A DNA stretch of 57,493 nucleotides from Rhizobium sp. Root1212 (lineage in GTDB: Bacteria; Pseudomonadota; Alphaproteobacteria; Rhizobiales; Rhizobiaceae). Location of the stretch: positions 1-57,493 of the forward strand of contig NZ_LMDA01000023.1 of the NCBI RefSeq assembly GCF_001424985.1, read 5' to 3'. Shown here in pieces: positions 42,714-52,112 of the stretch. Position numbers and translations under genes: made by a program. Position 1 is the first letter of the stretch. Each line of letters begins with the position of its first letter. The notes beneath the pieces were generated by a model. The model saw only the letters and a list, made by a program, of their open reading frames with translations, did no database searches and was not told the origin of the DNA.

Positions 42714-42749
42714 AAAAAGCCAGGCAGCTTTTGGGCTGCCTGGCTTTTT
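42714..42749. terminator. Bidirectional terminator between the glycerate kinase gene and the polyamine importer
   Basis: A 15-bp stem, AAAAAGCCAGGCAGC (42714-42728) with GCTGCCTGGCTTTTT (42735-42749), encloses a 6-base loop. T-tracts in both directions separate two convergent operons. Confidence 0.92.
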
Positions 42750-42766
42750 TGGTTGGTCATTGCTGC

Positions 42767-43792
42767 TTACTTCTGCAGGTCGGTCCAGATCCGGGTGTAG
42801 ATCTTCATCACGTCCGGCGAGCAGGTTTCGATGGCGAAGCCGGCCTTTGCCAGTTCCGGCGGAATATTGACTTCCGGCGCGGTCTTCATGTCTTCCGGCA
42901 TGAACTTGTCCGAGCCGGCGATGCCGTTGCCGTAGCGGGCATAGGCGGAGATCATCGCGGCGTTTTCGGGGTCCATGATGAAGTTCAGGAACAGCTTGGC
43001 GTTATCGACGTTCGCGGCATCGGCGAGGATGGCGGCGTTATCCATGAAGATCGGGAAACCTTCCTGCGGGAAGCCGTATTCGAGCTTCGGGTTGATCAGG
43101 CGGCTGCGGAACGAGGAACCGTTCCAGTTCATGCCGGCGGCGATGTCGCCCTGGGCCAGTTGCTCGACCGTGCCGTAATCCATCGATACCCAGTTCGGCT
43201 TGGCGGCGACCAGGAGGTCGCGCACCTTCTTCAGAACCGTCATGTCATTGGTGCAGGTCTCGCCACCGACATAATGAACCGCGAGCGCCATCACGTCGTT
43301 CATTTCCGGAACGATGTTGATCTTGCCCTTCAGCTCGTCCGGCGGGTTGAACAGGATGGACGAGGTGTTGATGTCGCCCTTGTAGACATCCCGGTTCACT
43401 GAGACGCCCACCGTTCCCCACTGCCACGGCACGGTGTAGTGGCGGCCGGGATCGAAGTTCGGGTTGGCCCACTTGGCATCGACGTTCTTGAAGTTTTCCA
43501 TCTGGTCGGGACGGGCTTCCAGGAGCAGGCCCTTCTCGATCCAGATCGGCACGTAGATGCCGGCCGGGACGACGATATCGAAACCATGGCCGCCGGCTTC
43601 CACCTTGGCGAGCGCGGTGTCGTTGCTGTCGTAGTCGGTGACGGTGACCTTGACGTTATATTTTTCCTCGAACTTCTTGATCATGTCCGGGGGTGTGTAG
43701 TTGCCCCAGTTGTAGATGTTGAGGTTGCCGTCTGCGAAGGCCGGGCCGGCCAGCAGGCAGACGGCGGCGACGGATGCGATAAGATGTTTCAT
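42767..43792 (-). CDS. Periplasmic polyamine-binding protein (PotF/PotD family)
   Basis: This 341-residue solute-binding protein has a signal peptide (MKHLIASVAAVCLLAGPAFA, cleaved after about residue 20). Mature sequence begins with LNIYNWGNYTPPDMIKKFEE, the hallmark of spermidine/putrescine receptors. Ligand-contact segments include YDSNDTALAKVEAGG, VPWQWGTVGVSVN and MNWNGSS. It is the last gene of the operon with potI-, potH- and potA-like genes. The exact ligand (putrescine, spermidine or a guanidino compound) cannot be set by eye. The start follows GAGGAAA; upstream open frame lies in the permease gene. Confidence 0.9.
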   Translation of the reverse strand: MKHLIASVAAVCLLAGPAFADGNLNIYNWGNYTPPDMIKKFEEKYNVKVTVTDYDSNDTALAKVEAGGHGFDIVVPAGIYVPIWIEKGLLLEARPDQMENFKNVDAKWANPNFDPGRHYTVPWQWGTVGVSVNRDVYKGDINTSSILFNPPDELKGKINIVPEMNDVMALAVHYVGGETCTNDMTVLKKVRDLLVAAKPNWVSMDYGTVEQLAQGDIAAGMNWNGSSFRSRLINPKLEYGFPQEGFPIFMDNAAILADAANVDNAKLFLNFIMDPENAAMISAYARYGNGIAGSDKFMPEDMKTAPEVNIPPELAKAGFAIETCSPDVMKIYTRIWTDLQK

Positions 43793-43827
43793 GGTTTCCT
43801 CTTCCCTTGGTTCATGAATAGCTTGCG

Positions 43828-44649
43828 TTAGAGTTGCGCCTTGGCGTGGTTTTCCCGGCTGACGAAAAAGAACGCGACGACCAGCACTACGGAAAACACC
43901 AGGAGCACGGTGGCGATGGCATTGGTTTCCGGCGTCAGGTTGCGGCGCATCTGGCCCAGCATGTAGGTCGGCAGCGTGTCCTGCCCGGCGCTCTTGACGA
44001 ATTCGGTGATGACGACGTCGTCGAGCGAGGTGACGAAGGCGAGCATCGCGCCGGCCAGCACTCCTGGCCAAAGCAGCGGAAAGGTGACGCGACGGAAGGT
44101 CTGCCAGGACGAGGCATAGAGATCGGCGGCGGCCTGTTCCAGCGTCTGGTCCATGCCCTGCAGGCGCGCCCTGACCGGCATGAAAGCGAAGGGAATGCAG
44201 AAGGCCGAATGGGCAAGGATAAGATAGCCGAGGCCGGAATAGCCGGTTGTCGTTTTCACCCAGGCAAACACGACCAAAAGCGAGACGGCGGTGACGATTT
44301 CCGGCACCATCAGTGGCTGGTTGATCAGTGCGAACATGGCGCTACGGCCGCGGAAAGGCTTGCCGCGCCCCATGACGAGGGCGGCGAGAACCGCCACCAG
44401 CGTCGAGACGACGGTCGCGACCGTGGCGATGATCACCGAGCGGATCGTCGCGGCCTGGACGACTTCATTGTGCCAGGCGGTCACGTACCAGCTGAGCGAA
44501 AAGCCTTCCCAGCTCGTCAGCGCGAGGCCGCTGTTGAAGGAGAAGATCACCATAAGCACGATCGGCAGATAGAGCACGATGAAGCAGAAGGCGGCGATGG
44601 CGGTGAAGCCGGCCTGCCGGCGGGTATCGAATGTCTTGGGCTTGGCCAT
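43828..44649 (-). CDS. Polyamine ABC transporter permease (PotI-like)
   Basis: This 273-residue inner-membrane permease has about six membrane segments. The ATPase-coupling EAA loop is at about residue 175-195 (LEQAAADLYASSWQTFRRVTFP). The N-terminus with FCFIVLYLPIVLMVIFSFN is typical for the PotC/PotI branch. It lies two bases after the PotH-like gene, so the pair is tightly coupled, and is followed by the binding-protein gene. Confidence 0.9.
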   Translation of the reverse strand: MAKPKTFDTRRQAGFTAIAAFCFIVLYLPIVLMVIFSFNSGLALTSWEGFSLSWYVTAWHNEVVQAATIRSVIIATVATVVSTLVAVLAALVMGRGKPFRGRSAMFALINQPLMVPEIVTAVSLLVVFAWVKTTTGYSGLGYLILAHSAFCIPFAFMPVRARLQGMDQTLEQAAADLYASSWQTFRRVTFPLLWPGVLAGAMLAFVTSLDDVVITEFVKSAGQDTLPTYMLGQMRRNLTPETNAIATVLLVFSVVLVVAFFFVSRENHAKAQL

Positions 44650-44651
44650 CG

Positions 44652-45569
44652 TTATTCTCCTTCATTTGCGGAGGCGCGGACGTAAACGATGAGCGCGGCC
44701 GTCACCATGACGAGCAGGGTCAGCGAAAGGGCTGCCCCGAGCGGCCAGTTGCGGGCCTGGCCGAACTGCAGCTCGATCAGGTTGCCGAGCATCAGCTGCG
44801 TGCCGCCGCCGAGGATTCGCGGGATGACATAGGCGCCGAGCGAGGGTACGAAGACGAGGATGGATCCGGCAACGACGCCCGGCTTGACGGCGGGAATGAT
44901 GACCCGGCGCAGCACCCGGAACGGCGTGGCGTAGAGATCGTAGGCCGCTTCGATCAGCGAGAAGTTCAAGCGCTCCATCGAGGCGTAAAGCGGCAGCACC
45001 ATCAGCGGCAGGTAGACATAGACCATGCCGAGCAGGATGGCGAAATCGGTGAACATCATCTGGATTGGCTGGTCGATGATCCCAAGCCATTCGAGGAAAC
45101 CGTTGACGAGACCTTCATTGCGGATGAGGCCCATGATCGCGAAGGTGCGGATCAGGAGATTGGTCCAGAAGGGGATGGTGATCAGCAGCATCCAGCCGTC
45201 GCGCTGGCTGACGGGGCGCGTGGCGATGAAATAGGCGGTGGGAAAGCCGAGGATCAGGCAGAACAGCGTCGTCAGAGCCGAGAGTTTCACCGATCGCCAG
45301 AGGATCGAGATATGGGCATCGGCGAGGCTCAGCGTGCCGTCGAAGGGATCGCTGGTGGTGAAGACGCCGAGCCAGCCATCCCAGGAAAAGTGCCAGACGA
45401 CGCCGCCGTAATCGCCGGCGACCAGGAAGGAATAGAGGACGACGACGATCAGCGGGCCGATGGCGGCGGCAAGCAGGATGACGATCGCCGGAAGCAGCAG
45501 CAGCCAGCGATTGCGGGTTTCGCGGCGGTTGGCGGCCACGAGATCGGTGTTGGGTTGCGTGGCGGCCAT
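44652..45569 (-). CDS. Polyamine ABC transporter permease (PotH-like)
   Basis: This 305-residue permease has about six membrane helices. The first is at about residues 24-48 (WLLLLPAIVILLAAAIGPLIVVVL). The coupling EAA loop reads LIEAAYDLYATPFRVLRRVIIP near 205. It forms the heterodimeric channel with the PotI-like subunit. The ATG at 45567-45569 has GAGGG eight bases upstream; a TTG five codons earlier would overlap the ATPase gene end. Confidence 0.9.
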   Translation of the reverse strand: MAATQPNTDLVAANRRETRNRWLLLLPAIVILLAAAIGPLIVVVLYSFLVAGDYGGVVWHFSWDGWLGVFTTSDPFDGTLSLADAHISILWRSVKLSALTTLFCLILGFPTAYFIATRPVSQRDGWMLLITIPFWTNLLIRTFAIMGLIRNEGLVNGFLEWLGIIDQPIQMMFTDFAILLGMVYVYLPLMVLPLYASMERLNFSLIEAAYDLYATPFRVLRRVIIPAVKPGVVAGSILVFVPSLGAYVIPRILGGGTQLMLGNLIELQFGQARNWPLGAALSLTLLVMVTAALIVYVRASANEGE

Positions 45570-45573
45570 GGCA

Positions 45574-46641
45574 TCAACCCTCAAGAACCTGGGCGGCCTG
45601 CGGATCGAAGCCGATGCCGAGGCGCTGGCCCTTCTCGAAGGTCACGGGACGGGCCGGGTTGTTCTGGCGGCGAACGACGAAGCGGGCGCCATCGGTAAGC
45701 GTCAGGTGATAGTGGGTATCGGTGCCGCAATAGACGACGTTTTCGAGCACGCCCGAAAGCTGCGCCTGCTCCGGCGCCTGTTCGAGCACGGTCTGTTCGG
45801 GGCGGATGACCAGCGTGACGGCGCGGTTCGCGGGAACTGCATCCTTCGGCAGGCTGGCGCGGATGCGGGCGCCGCCCGGCAGTTCCACGGTGCCATCGGC
45901 GAAAAGCTTGGCCTGCACGAAATTGGTGTCGCCGATGAAGTCGGCCACGAAGCGTTCGCGGGGGTGATCGTAGATCTCCCGCGGGGTGCCGATCTGGCGG
46001 ATCTTGCCGGCGCTCATGACCGCGATGCGGTCGCTCATGGTCAGGGCTTCTTCCTGATCGTGGGTGACGAAGATGAAGGTGATGCCGGTTTCCGACTGCA
46101 GGCGCTTCAGTTCGATCTGCATTTCCTTGCGTAGCTTCAGGTCGAGGGCTGACAGGGATTCGTCGAGCAACAGGACCTTGGGCTTCGGCGCAAGGGCGCG
46201 GGCGAGCGCCACGCGCTGCTGCTGGCCGCCGGAAAGCTCGGACGGACGGCGGTTTGCCATGGCGGTCATCTTGACCAGCGCCAGCATCTCTTCGACGGTG
46301 CGGGTGACCTCGGCGCGCGGGCGGCCGAGCATTTCGAGGCCGAAGCCGACATTTTCGGCAACCGTCATGTGCGGGAACAGGGCGTAGTTCTGGAAGACGG
46401 TGTTGACCGGCCGCTTGAACGGCGGCAGCGACAGGATGTCCTGGCCGGCAAGTCGGATCGCGCCTTCGTTCGGATGGATGAAGCCGGCGATGGAGCGCAA
46501 AAGCGTCGTCTTGCCGCAGCCGGAGGGGCCAAGCAGCGTGAAGAACTCGCTTTCGCCGATCGTCACGCTGACGTCGTTGAGGGCGATGAAGGCGCCGGGG
46601 CCTTCGCCGAACCGGACATGGATGCGGTCTACTTCGATCAC
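45574..46641 (-). CDS. Polyamine ABC transporter ATPase (PotA/PotG-like)
   Basis: This 355-residue ATPase energises the importer. Walker [10 protein letters not shown] is near residue 38, the signature [15 protein letters not shown] near 135, Walker [13 protein letters not shown] near 155, and the switch His in VTHDQEEA near 191. The C-terminal 110 residues form the regulatory TOBE domain ([18 protein letters not shown]). It begins four bases after the ureohydrolase stop, so import and hydrolysis of the same compound class are probably linked. Confidence 0.93.
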   Translation of the reverse strand: MIEVDRIHVRFGEGPGAFIALNDVSVTIGESEFFTLLGPSGCGKTTLLRSIAGFIHPNEGAIRLAGQDILSLPPFKRPVNTVFQNYALFPHMTVAENVGFGLEMLGRPRAEVTRTVEEMLALVKMTAMANRRPSELSGGQQQRVALARALAPKPKVLLLDESLSALDLKLRKEMQIELKRLQSETGITFIFVTHDQEEALTMSDRIAVMSAGKIRQIGTPREIYDHPRERFVADFIGDTNFVQAKLFADGTVELPGGARIRASLPKDAVPANRAVTLVIRPEQTVLEQAPEQAQLSGVLENVVYCGTDTHYHLTLTDGARFVVRRQNNPARPVTFEKGQRLGIGFDPQAAQVLEG

Positions 46642-46645
46642 TGGC

Positions 46646-47611
46646 TTATTTCCCGTTCGTGTTCTTGGCGGCCTCGGCGACGCGGGGCAGGGCGCAGAGC
46701 ATTTCGTAGAGGAAATTTGCTGCGATCACCGCGGTATTGCCGGCGGGGTCGTAGGGCGGCGACACTTCCACGAGGTCGCAGCCGACGAGGTTCAGCCCGG
46801 CGCAGCCGCGGATGATCTCCAGACCCTGATGGGTCGTGAGGCCACCGACCTCGACCGTGCCGGTGCCGGGCGCGAAGGCCGGGTCGAGGCTGTCGATGTC
46901 ATAGGTGAGATAGACCGGCGCATCGCCGAGCTTGCTGCGGATGTCGGCCATCAGCGGCGTCAGCGATTTCCACCAGCATTCCTCGGCCTGGATGCAGGTC
47001 CAGCCCTGCTTGCGGCCCCAGTTGAAATCCTCGGGGCTGTAGCCGGTGCCGCGGATGCCGATCTGGAAGACCTTGTCGTTCTGCAGGCAGCCGTCTTCCC
47101 AGGCGCGGCGGAAGGGGCAGCCATGGGCGACGGCTTCGCCGAACATATGCTCGTTGGTATCCGAATGGGCATCGACATGGATGAGGGCGACCGGGCCGTG
47201 TCGCTCCTTAATGGCGCGCAGGATCGGCCATGTCAGGGTGTGATCGCCGCCGAGCGTCAGCGGGATGGCGCCATGGGCCAGCACGCCGCGATAATATTCG
47301 GTGATGATGTCGACCGATTTCTTGAGGTCGAAGGTGTTGATCGGCACATCGCCGATATCGGCGACCTGCAGCACGTCGAAGGGGGCTGCGCCCGTCGCCA
47401 TGTTGTAGGGCCGGATCATGCGGCTTTCGTCACGGATCTGGCGCGGCCCGAGCCGGGTGCCCGGCCGGTTCGACGTGCCGATATCCATGGGGATACCGAT
47501 GAAACAGGCGTCCAGATTTGCCGCCGACGGCGCAGACGGCAGCCGCATCATCGTGGCCGGGCCACCGAAACGCGGCATCTCGTTGCCGCCCAAAGGCTGG
47601 TTGAAAGACAT
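46646..47611 (-). CDS. Arginase-family ureohydrolase (agmatinase or guanidinobutyrase)
   Basis: This 321-residue binuclear manganese enzyme releases urea from a guanidino compound. Metal ligands are visible in [10 protein letters not shown] (about residue 141), [14 protein letters not shown] (about 165) and [17 protein letters not shown] (about 246). The N-terminus ([16 protein letters not shown]) resembles guanidinobutyrase/agmatinase proteins rather than arginase. It heads the leftward operon that encodes the polyamine importer. A GGGGAGG site precedes the ATG. Substrate choice between agmatine, 4-guanidinobutyrate and guanidinopropionate is open. Confidence 0.88.
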   Translation of the reverse strand: MSFNQPLGGNEMPRFGGPATMMRLPSAPSAANLDACFIGIPMDIGTSNRPGTRLGPRQIRDESRMIRPYNMATGAAPFDVLQVADIGDVPINTFDLKKSVDIITEYYRGVLAHGAIPLTLGGDHTLTWPILRAIKERHGPVALIHVDAHSDTNEHMFGEAVAHGCPFRRAWEDGCLQNDKVFQIGIRGTGYSPEDFNWGRKQGWTCIQAEECWWKSLTPLMADIRSKLGDAPVYLTYDIDSLDPAFAPGTGTVEVGGLTTHQGLEIIRGCAGLNLVGCDLVEVSPPYDPAGNTAVIAANFLYEMLCALPRVAEAAKNTNGK

Positions 47612-47631
47612 GCGACCTCCCCAAAATGGTA

Positions 47632-47648
47632 TTTCACCAAGTGTGAAA
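47632..47648. promoter_or_regulatory. Inverted repeat upstream of the ureohydrolase operon
   Basis: TTTCAC (47632-47637) and GTGAAA (47643-47648) form a 17-base inverted repeat with a 5-base centre, 20 bases before the ureohydrolase ATG. Its size fits a LysR-type operator, and a LysR gene starts the region upstream, but the link is inferred. Confidence 0.4.
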
Positions 47649-47736
47649 GGAGGCAGGCCTTGTTAACATTCCATTGTGCGGAAACTTGCGTTGATAAAAC
47701 CCAATGTATCGGCGGCTAAGCCTTGTGGGACAGGTG

Positions 47737-48666
47737 TCAGAGCCGGGTGGAGGACCCACGTCCCGGCGTGCGGGGCCGGTAGAGGCCGACGAGCATTTCG
47801 CGGAAAACCTGGAATGTTTTCGGGTGGGTGCCGCTGCGATAGACGAGCTGCATCATGCAGTCGAAATTGTCCTCGTGCGGCGGCAGTTTCCGCAGCCTGC
47901 CGCAGGCGAGATAAGAGGCGGCGGCATGATCGGGCAGCAGGCCGATATAGTCGCCGCTCAGCGTGAACAGCAGCTGTGCCTCGATCTGGTCGACGATGCG
48001 GTCGGCCTCGATGACCTGCTGGCTTTTCTTGCGCTCGCGGCTCCAGTAGCCGCGATGCACCCAGACGCATTTGTCCATGTCCTGCTGGGTGATGCTTTCG
48101 GCGGGTGTCGAAAACAGCGGGTGACCCTTGCCGCAATAGACCGAATGGCGCTCCTCGTAGAGGCTGATATAGGACAGGCCCTTGATCTTGTTGTCGAAAC
48201 TGCCGATGCCGGCGTGGATTTCTCCCTCGGCGAGCCGGCGCAGGACGCCACCGGGCTTTTCCACCTCGATCTCGATGCGGATGCCGGGGGCCTCGTCGTT
48301 CAGCCTGTGGACCACCTCGGTCAGCCTGAATTCCGGATCGGAGGCGACACAATCGACGACGGCGATCTTCAACTGGCCCACGAGGCTGCCCTTGAGCGCC
48401 GTCAGCGACATCGAATGATGGTCGATCCGCCGCAGCAGGTCGACGGCGATCTCATGTACCTGCCGGCCCTTGTCGGTGAGCTGGAAGCCGCGCCGGCCGC
48501 GCTGGCACAGAATGACCCCAAGCCGTGTTTCCAAGGCGGTGATGTGGTTCGAAATGGTCGGCTGGCTGAGGCCCAGTTCGGCTTGCGCTGCCGAAAACCC
48601 GCCGTTGCGGACGACGGAATCGAACACGGAGAGAAGATGCAGATCGGCGCCTGAGATTTTCATCAT
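47737..48666 (-). CDS. LysR-family regulator of the polyamine/guanidino locus
   Basis: This 309-residue regulator has an N-terminal helix-turn-helix (residues about 20-45: FSAAQAELGLSQPTISNHI) and an effector domain from about residue 90 (GQLKIAVVDCVASDPEF) with LSYISLYEERHSVYCGKGHPLF. It lies between the leftward ureohydrolase-importer operon and the rightward cupin-oxidoreductase operon, so it could control both. Its start has two adjacent ATG codons (48661-48666). Confidence 0.88.
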   Translation of the reverse strand: MMKISGADLHLLSVFDSVVRNGGFSAAQAELGLSQPTISNHITALETRLGVILCQRGRRGFQLTDKGRQVHEIAVDLLRRIDHHSMSLTALKGSLVGQLKIAVVDCVASDPEFRLTEVVHRLNDEAPGIRIEIEVEKPGGVLRRLAEGEIHAGIGSFDNKIKGLSYISLYEERHSVYCGKGHPLFSTPAESITQQDMDKCVWVHRGYWSRERKKSQQVIEADRIVDQIEAQLLFTLSGDYIGLLPDHAAASYLACGRLRKLPPHEDNFDCMMQLVYRSGTHPKTFQVFREMLVGLYRPRTPGRGSSTRL

Positions 48667-48783
48667 TCATTGAAAGCGGCAAATCCAACGCGATGTAAAG
48701 CGTGATTTTTAGGACGAAGGCTGCCCCCTATCATCCTGTCGACCGGCGAAGATGTCGCCACCGCTTCAGACAGGAGAATTACA

Positions 48784-49149
48784 ATGAGCGCAGTCATCCG
48801 ACTTTCCCGCGAGGGCCTGAGCAACGGGCCGATGGAAGCCTGCTCGGTCGTTCCGTCGGAGGCCGTGCTGAGCGGTTCTCCGAGCGAAACCGGCGCGATG
48901 CACTATGAAGCCGGCAAGGGCAAGTTCCTCGTCGGCACCTGGGAATGCACGCCCTATGCAGAGACCCTGGCCTATCCCGAATCCAGCGAATTCTGCGTGG
49001 TGATCTCGGGCCGGGTGGCGCTGACGAATGCCGACGGCAGCGTCGAGGAATTCGGCGCCGGCGATTGCTACATCGTGCCGAAGGGCTTCGAGGGCCGCTT
49101 CGAAGTGCTGGAAACCCTGCGCAAGATCTACGTGCTCTTCAACGATTGA
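48784..49149 (+). CDS. Small cupin-domain protein (cupin_3/DUF861-like)
   Basis: This 121-residue single-domain cupin has a typical cupin-3 core: TWECTPYAETLAYPESSEFCVVISGRVALT (landmarks about residues 51-80), DGSVEEFGAGDCYIVPKGFEGRFE near 82-105. The histidines that usually bind metal are largely replaced, with glutamates and cysteine nearby. It is the first gene of the rightward operon and follows CAGGAG. Cupins of this kind often accompany FAD oxidoreductases in amine catabolism; its exact role is unknown. Confidence 0.8.
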   Translation: MSAVIRLSREGLSNGPMEACSVVPSEAVLSGSPSETGAMHYEAGKGKFLVGTWECTPYAETLAYPESSEFCVVISGRVALTNADGSVEEFGAGDCYIVPKGFEGRFEVLETLRKIYVLFND

Positions 49150-49207
49150 TTTCGGAGGGCGGCCGGGAAGGCCGCCCCTCATCCCCCCAACATGATGTGA
49201 GACAATC

Positions 49208-50596
49208 ATGCTTGCCGATCGCGCCCTGGCGAACGTCACCTTCTATCCCTTCTGGCTTGAACGGCCGGATGCTCCGGCTCCCGAAGCGCCGCTCATCGGC
49301 CGCACGGAAGCGGACCTCCTGATCGTCGGCGGCGGTTTCACCGGGCTCTGGGCGGCGATCCTTGCCAAGGAGGCGGAGCCATCGAAGAACGTGGTGCTGA
49401 TCGAGGCGGAAAACATCGCCTGCGGCGCCTCCGGGCGTCCCGGCGCCATCGTCTCGACGTCGGTGATGCACGGCCTGCACAATGCCGTCAGGGTGTTTCC
49501 CAAGGACATCGCCATGCTCGAAGCCTTGGGGCAGGCCAATATCGCCGGCTTCCTCGGCACGCTCGACCGGCACGGCATCGATTGCGATGCGGAGTGGAAC
49601 GGCGAGCTGACGGTCGCCGTCGGCAAGGAGAACCTGCCGACGCTACGTGAGGAATACGAACTGCACGAGCGCCATGGCCATGACGTGGTGCTGATGAATG
49701 CCGAGGAGACCCGCGGGCAGCTGGCCTCGCCGCTGTTTGAAGGCAGTCTCTGGGCAAAGAAGAATAGCGGCACCCTGCATCCGGCACGGCTTGCCTGGGG
49801 GCTGAAGCGGGCGGCACTGTCGCTCGGGGTGCGCATTCACGAACATACGCCGCTGCTCGGCATCAGCGACGAAGGTGGCACCGTTGTCGCAGCGACCCGC
49901 GACGGCCAAGTGCGGGCGCGTAAGGTGCTGCTCGCGACCAATGCCTTTGCGGCCGGCCACGATCACATCAAGAAGCGTGTGGCGATGGTGCGCGACCGTA
50001 TTTTGATGACGGAGCCGCTGAGCGACGAGCAGATGGATCGCATCGGCTGGCGCAATCGTCAGGGCGTCTACGACACCCGCACCCAGCTCAACTACATGCG
50101 GCTGACGAAGGACAACCGCATCCTGTTCGGCGGCCGGCTCGGCTATTTCTACGGCGGACCGCGTGACCCGCGGCTTGACCGCACGCCCGCGCCTTACAAG
50201 CGGTTGGCGGAAGCCTTCTTCCACACCTTTCCGCAGCTCGACGATGTCGGCTTCACCCATGCCTGGAGCGGGCCGATTGCGCTGACGACGCGCATGGCGG
50301 TGCATTTCCAGACCTATCACGGCGGCAAGGTGGTCTATGCCGGCGGCTATTCCGGCTTCGGGGTTTCCGCCAGCCGCTTCGGCGCCGATATCGGGCTCGC
50401 CAAGCTGAACGGAGCCACGCGCCCCGAACTCGAATGCGATTTCGCCCGCACCATGCCGGGCACCATCCCGCCCGAACCCTTCCGCTATTTTGGCGCGCGC
50501 ATGACGATGTATGCGCTCGATACCGCAGACAGCAAGGGCGGCTGGCGCAACCTGTGGCTCAAATTCGTGGGTAAGCTCGGCTTCCCCCTGTCCTGA
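49208..50596 (+). CDS. FAD-dependent amine oxidoreductase (PuuB/OrdL-like)
   Basis: This 462-residue DAO-family flavoenzyme has its Rossmann FAD motif LLIVGGGFTGLWAAILAKE near residue 37-55, the CGASGRPGAIV loop near 76-86, and the C-terminal FAD segment VVYAGGYSGFGVSASRFGA near 378-396. It resembles gamma-glutamylputrescine oxidase, but no glutamate-putrescine ligase gene is nearby. It may oxidise putrescine or a related amine directly to an aldehyde, which the next gene would oxidise. About 58 bases separate it from the cupin gene. Confidence 0.88.
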   Translation: MLADRALANVTFYPFWLERPDAPAPEAPLIGRTEADLLIVGGGFTGLWAAILAKEAEPSKNVVLIEAENIACGASGRPGAIVSTSVMHGLHNAVRVFPKDIAMLEALGQANIAGFLGTLDRHGIDCDAEWNGELTVAVGKENLPTLREEYELHERHGHDVVLMNAEETRGQLASPLFEGSLWAKKNSGTLHPARLAWGLKRAALSLGVRIHEHTPLLGISDEGGTVVAATRDGQVRARKVLLATNAFAAGHDHIKKRVAMVRDRILMTEPLSDEQMDRIGWRNRQGVYDTRTQLNYMRLTKDNRILFGGRLGYFYGGPRDPRLDRTPAPYKRLAEAFFHTFPQLDDVGFTHAWSGPIALTTRMAVHFQTYHGGKVVYAGGYSGFGVSASRFGADIGLAKLNGATRPELECDFARTMPGTIPPEPFRYFGARMTMYALDTADSKGGWRNLWLKFVGKLGFPLS

Positions 50597-50627
50597 TGTC
50601 CCTTGGCCTGAACCGATAAGCGAGACC

Positions 50628-52073
50628 ATGACGAACTACGATCGAGACGAAACCACCTTCATCGACGGTGTCTGGGAAACCGGGCAGGGCAGCATGGTGC
50701 TGGACGTGGTCGATCCTTCGACCGGTGCAGCTTTTGCCAAGGTTAGAACCGCGAGCGACGAGCAAGTCGAGCGCGCGGCCGTTGCCGCTGCGCGGGCCTT
50801 CGGTCCCTGGGCGCAACTGTCTGCCGAGGAACGTGCCGGTTATCTCCGCGGCTTTGCCCGCGGGCTGGAAAGCAGGGCGGCGGAACTCGAAACGCTGCAG
50901 ATGATCAACAGCGGCAAGCCGCGGATCGAAGCTTCGATCGATCTTGGCGATGCGGTCGCGACCTTCGATTATTATGCCGATCTCATCGAGGAGCGTGCTC
51001 GCAGCGCACAGATCGAAACGAGCCTTGGCGGCGGCAATCACCGGGGCCGCGTGCGGCATGAGCCGATCGGGCCGGTGGGGCTGATCGTTCCGTGGAATTT
51101 CCCGCTGGTCACCAGCGCGTGGAAGATCGCGCCGGCGCTTGCGGCCGGCTGTACGGCGGTCCTCAAACCCTCCGAGGCGACGCCGCTGGCCGAATTGTTC
51201 TATGGCGACATCGCCCGCGAGATCGGGCTGCCGGCCGGCGTGCTCAACATCGTCACCGGCGCGGCCGCTGTCGGCAAGGCGCTGACGGGGGCGGAGGCCC
51301 TGCGGAAAATCTCCTTTACCGGCTCGAATGCGGCCGGGGCAAAGGTCATGGCCTCGGCAGCCGTGCGCGGCCTTCCGGTCTCCCTCGAACTTGGCGGCAA
51401 GTCGGCGATCATCGTCACGGAAGATGCCGATCTCGATCTGGCGGCGGAATGCGTGGCGGCCGGCATCCTCTTCAATGCCGGGCAGGTCTGCTCGGCGACC
51501 TCAAGGCTTCTCGTGCATGAAGCCATCGAAGCGAAACTGCTGGAGGCGCTGGTGGAGCGGGTGCGCGGCATGGCCGTTGCCTCTCCCTTTGCCGAACAGT
51601 GCGACATGGGGCCGCTGACGACCCTGGAGCAACTGCGCAAGGTGGATGGCTATTTTGCAGCGGCCCGTGCCGAAGGTTGCGATTGCCTGACGGGCGGCCG
51701 TAAACTCGACGGTCCCGGCTATTTCGTCGCCCCGACGATCTATCGCGATGTCGATGTTGCAAGCCCGATCTGGACGCAAGAAATCTTCGGGCCGGTGCTG
51801 GCGACCCGCCGTTTCAGGAACGACGACGAAGCGATCGCGCTTGCCAATGCTTCGGATTTCGGGCTGGCGGGCAGTGTTGTCGCCGGTGATCCTGCTCGGG
51901 CCGAGCGTCTGGCCGACGGGATGGACGCCGGTCATATCTGGATCAACACGCCGCAGATCGTCTATCCGCAGAGCGCCTGGGGCGGGTTCAAGTCGAGCGG
52001 CATCGGCCGCGAGCTTGGCCCCTGGGGGCTTGCCAGCTACCAGGGTGTAAAGCACATCACCTCGGCCGCCTGA
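50628..52073 (+). CDS. NAD(P)-dependent aldehyde dehydrogenase (aminobutyraldehyde/betaine-aldehyde type)
   Basis: This 481-residue ALDH superfamily enzyme has [13 protein letters not shown] near residue 150, [10 protein letters not shown] near 227, the catalytic Glu in LELGGKSA near 248 and the catalytic Cys in [11 protein letters not shown] near 283. Size and motifs are complete. It probably oxidises the amino-aldehyde made by the preceding oxidoreductase, for example 4-aminobutanal to GABA. The ATG at 50628 lies 31 bases after the oxidoreductase stop; an in-frame start at 50511 is inside that gene. Confidence 0.92.
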   Translation: MTNYDRDETTFIDGVWETGQGSMVLDVVDPSTGAAFAKVRTASDEQVERAAVAAARAFGPWAQLSAEERAGYLRGFARGLESRAAELETLQMINSGKPRIEASIDLGDAVATFDYYADLIEERARSAQIETSLGGGNHRGRVRHEPIGPVGLIVPWNFPLVTSAWKIAPALAAGCTAVLKPSEATPLAELFYGDIAREIGLPAGVLNIVTGAAAVGKALTGAEALRKISFTGSNAAGAKVMASAAVRGLPVSLELGGKSAIIVTEDADLDLAAECVAAGILFNAGQVCSATSRLLVHEAIEAKLLEALVERVRGMAVASPFAEQCDMGPLTTLEQLRKVDGYFAAARAEGCDCLTGGRKLDGPGYFVAPTIYRDVDVASPIWTQEIFGPVLATRRFRNDDEAIALANASDFGLAGSVVAGDPARAERLADGMDAGHIWINTPQIVYPQSAWGGFKSSGIGRELGPWGLASYQGVKHITSAA

Positions 52074-52112
52074 ACTCCATCGAACGACCGCAGACATAAC
52101 CGGGAGGAACCC

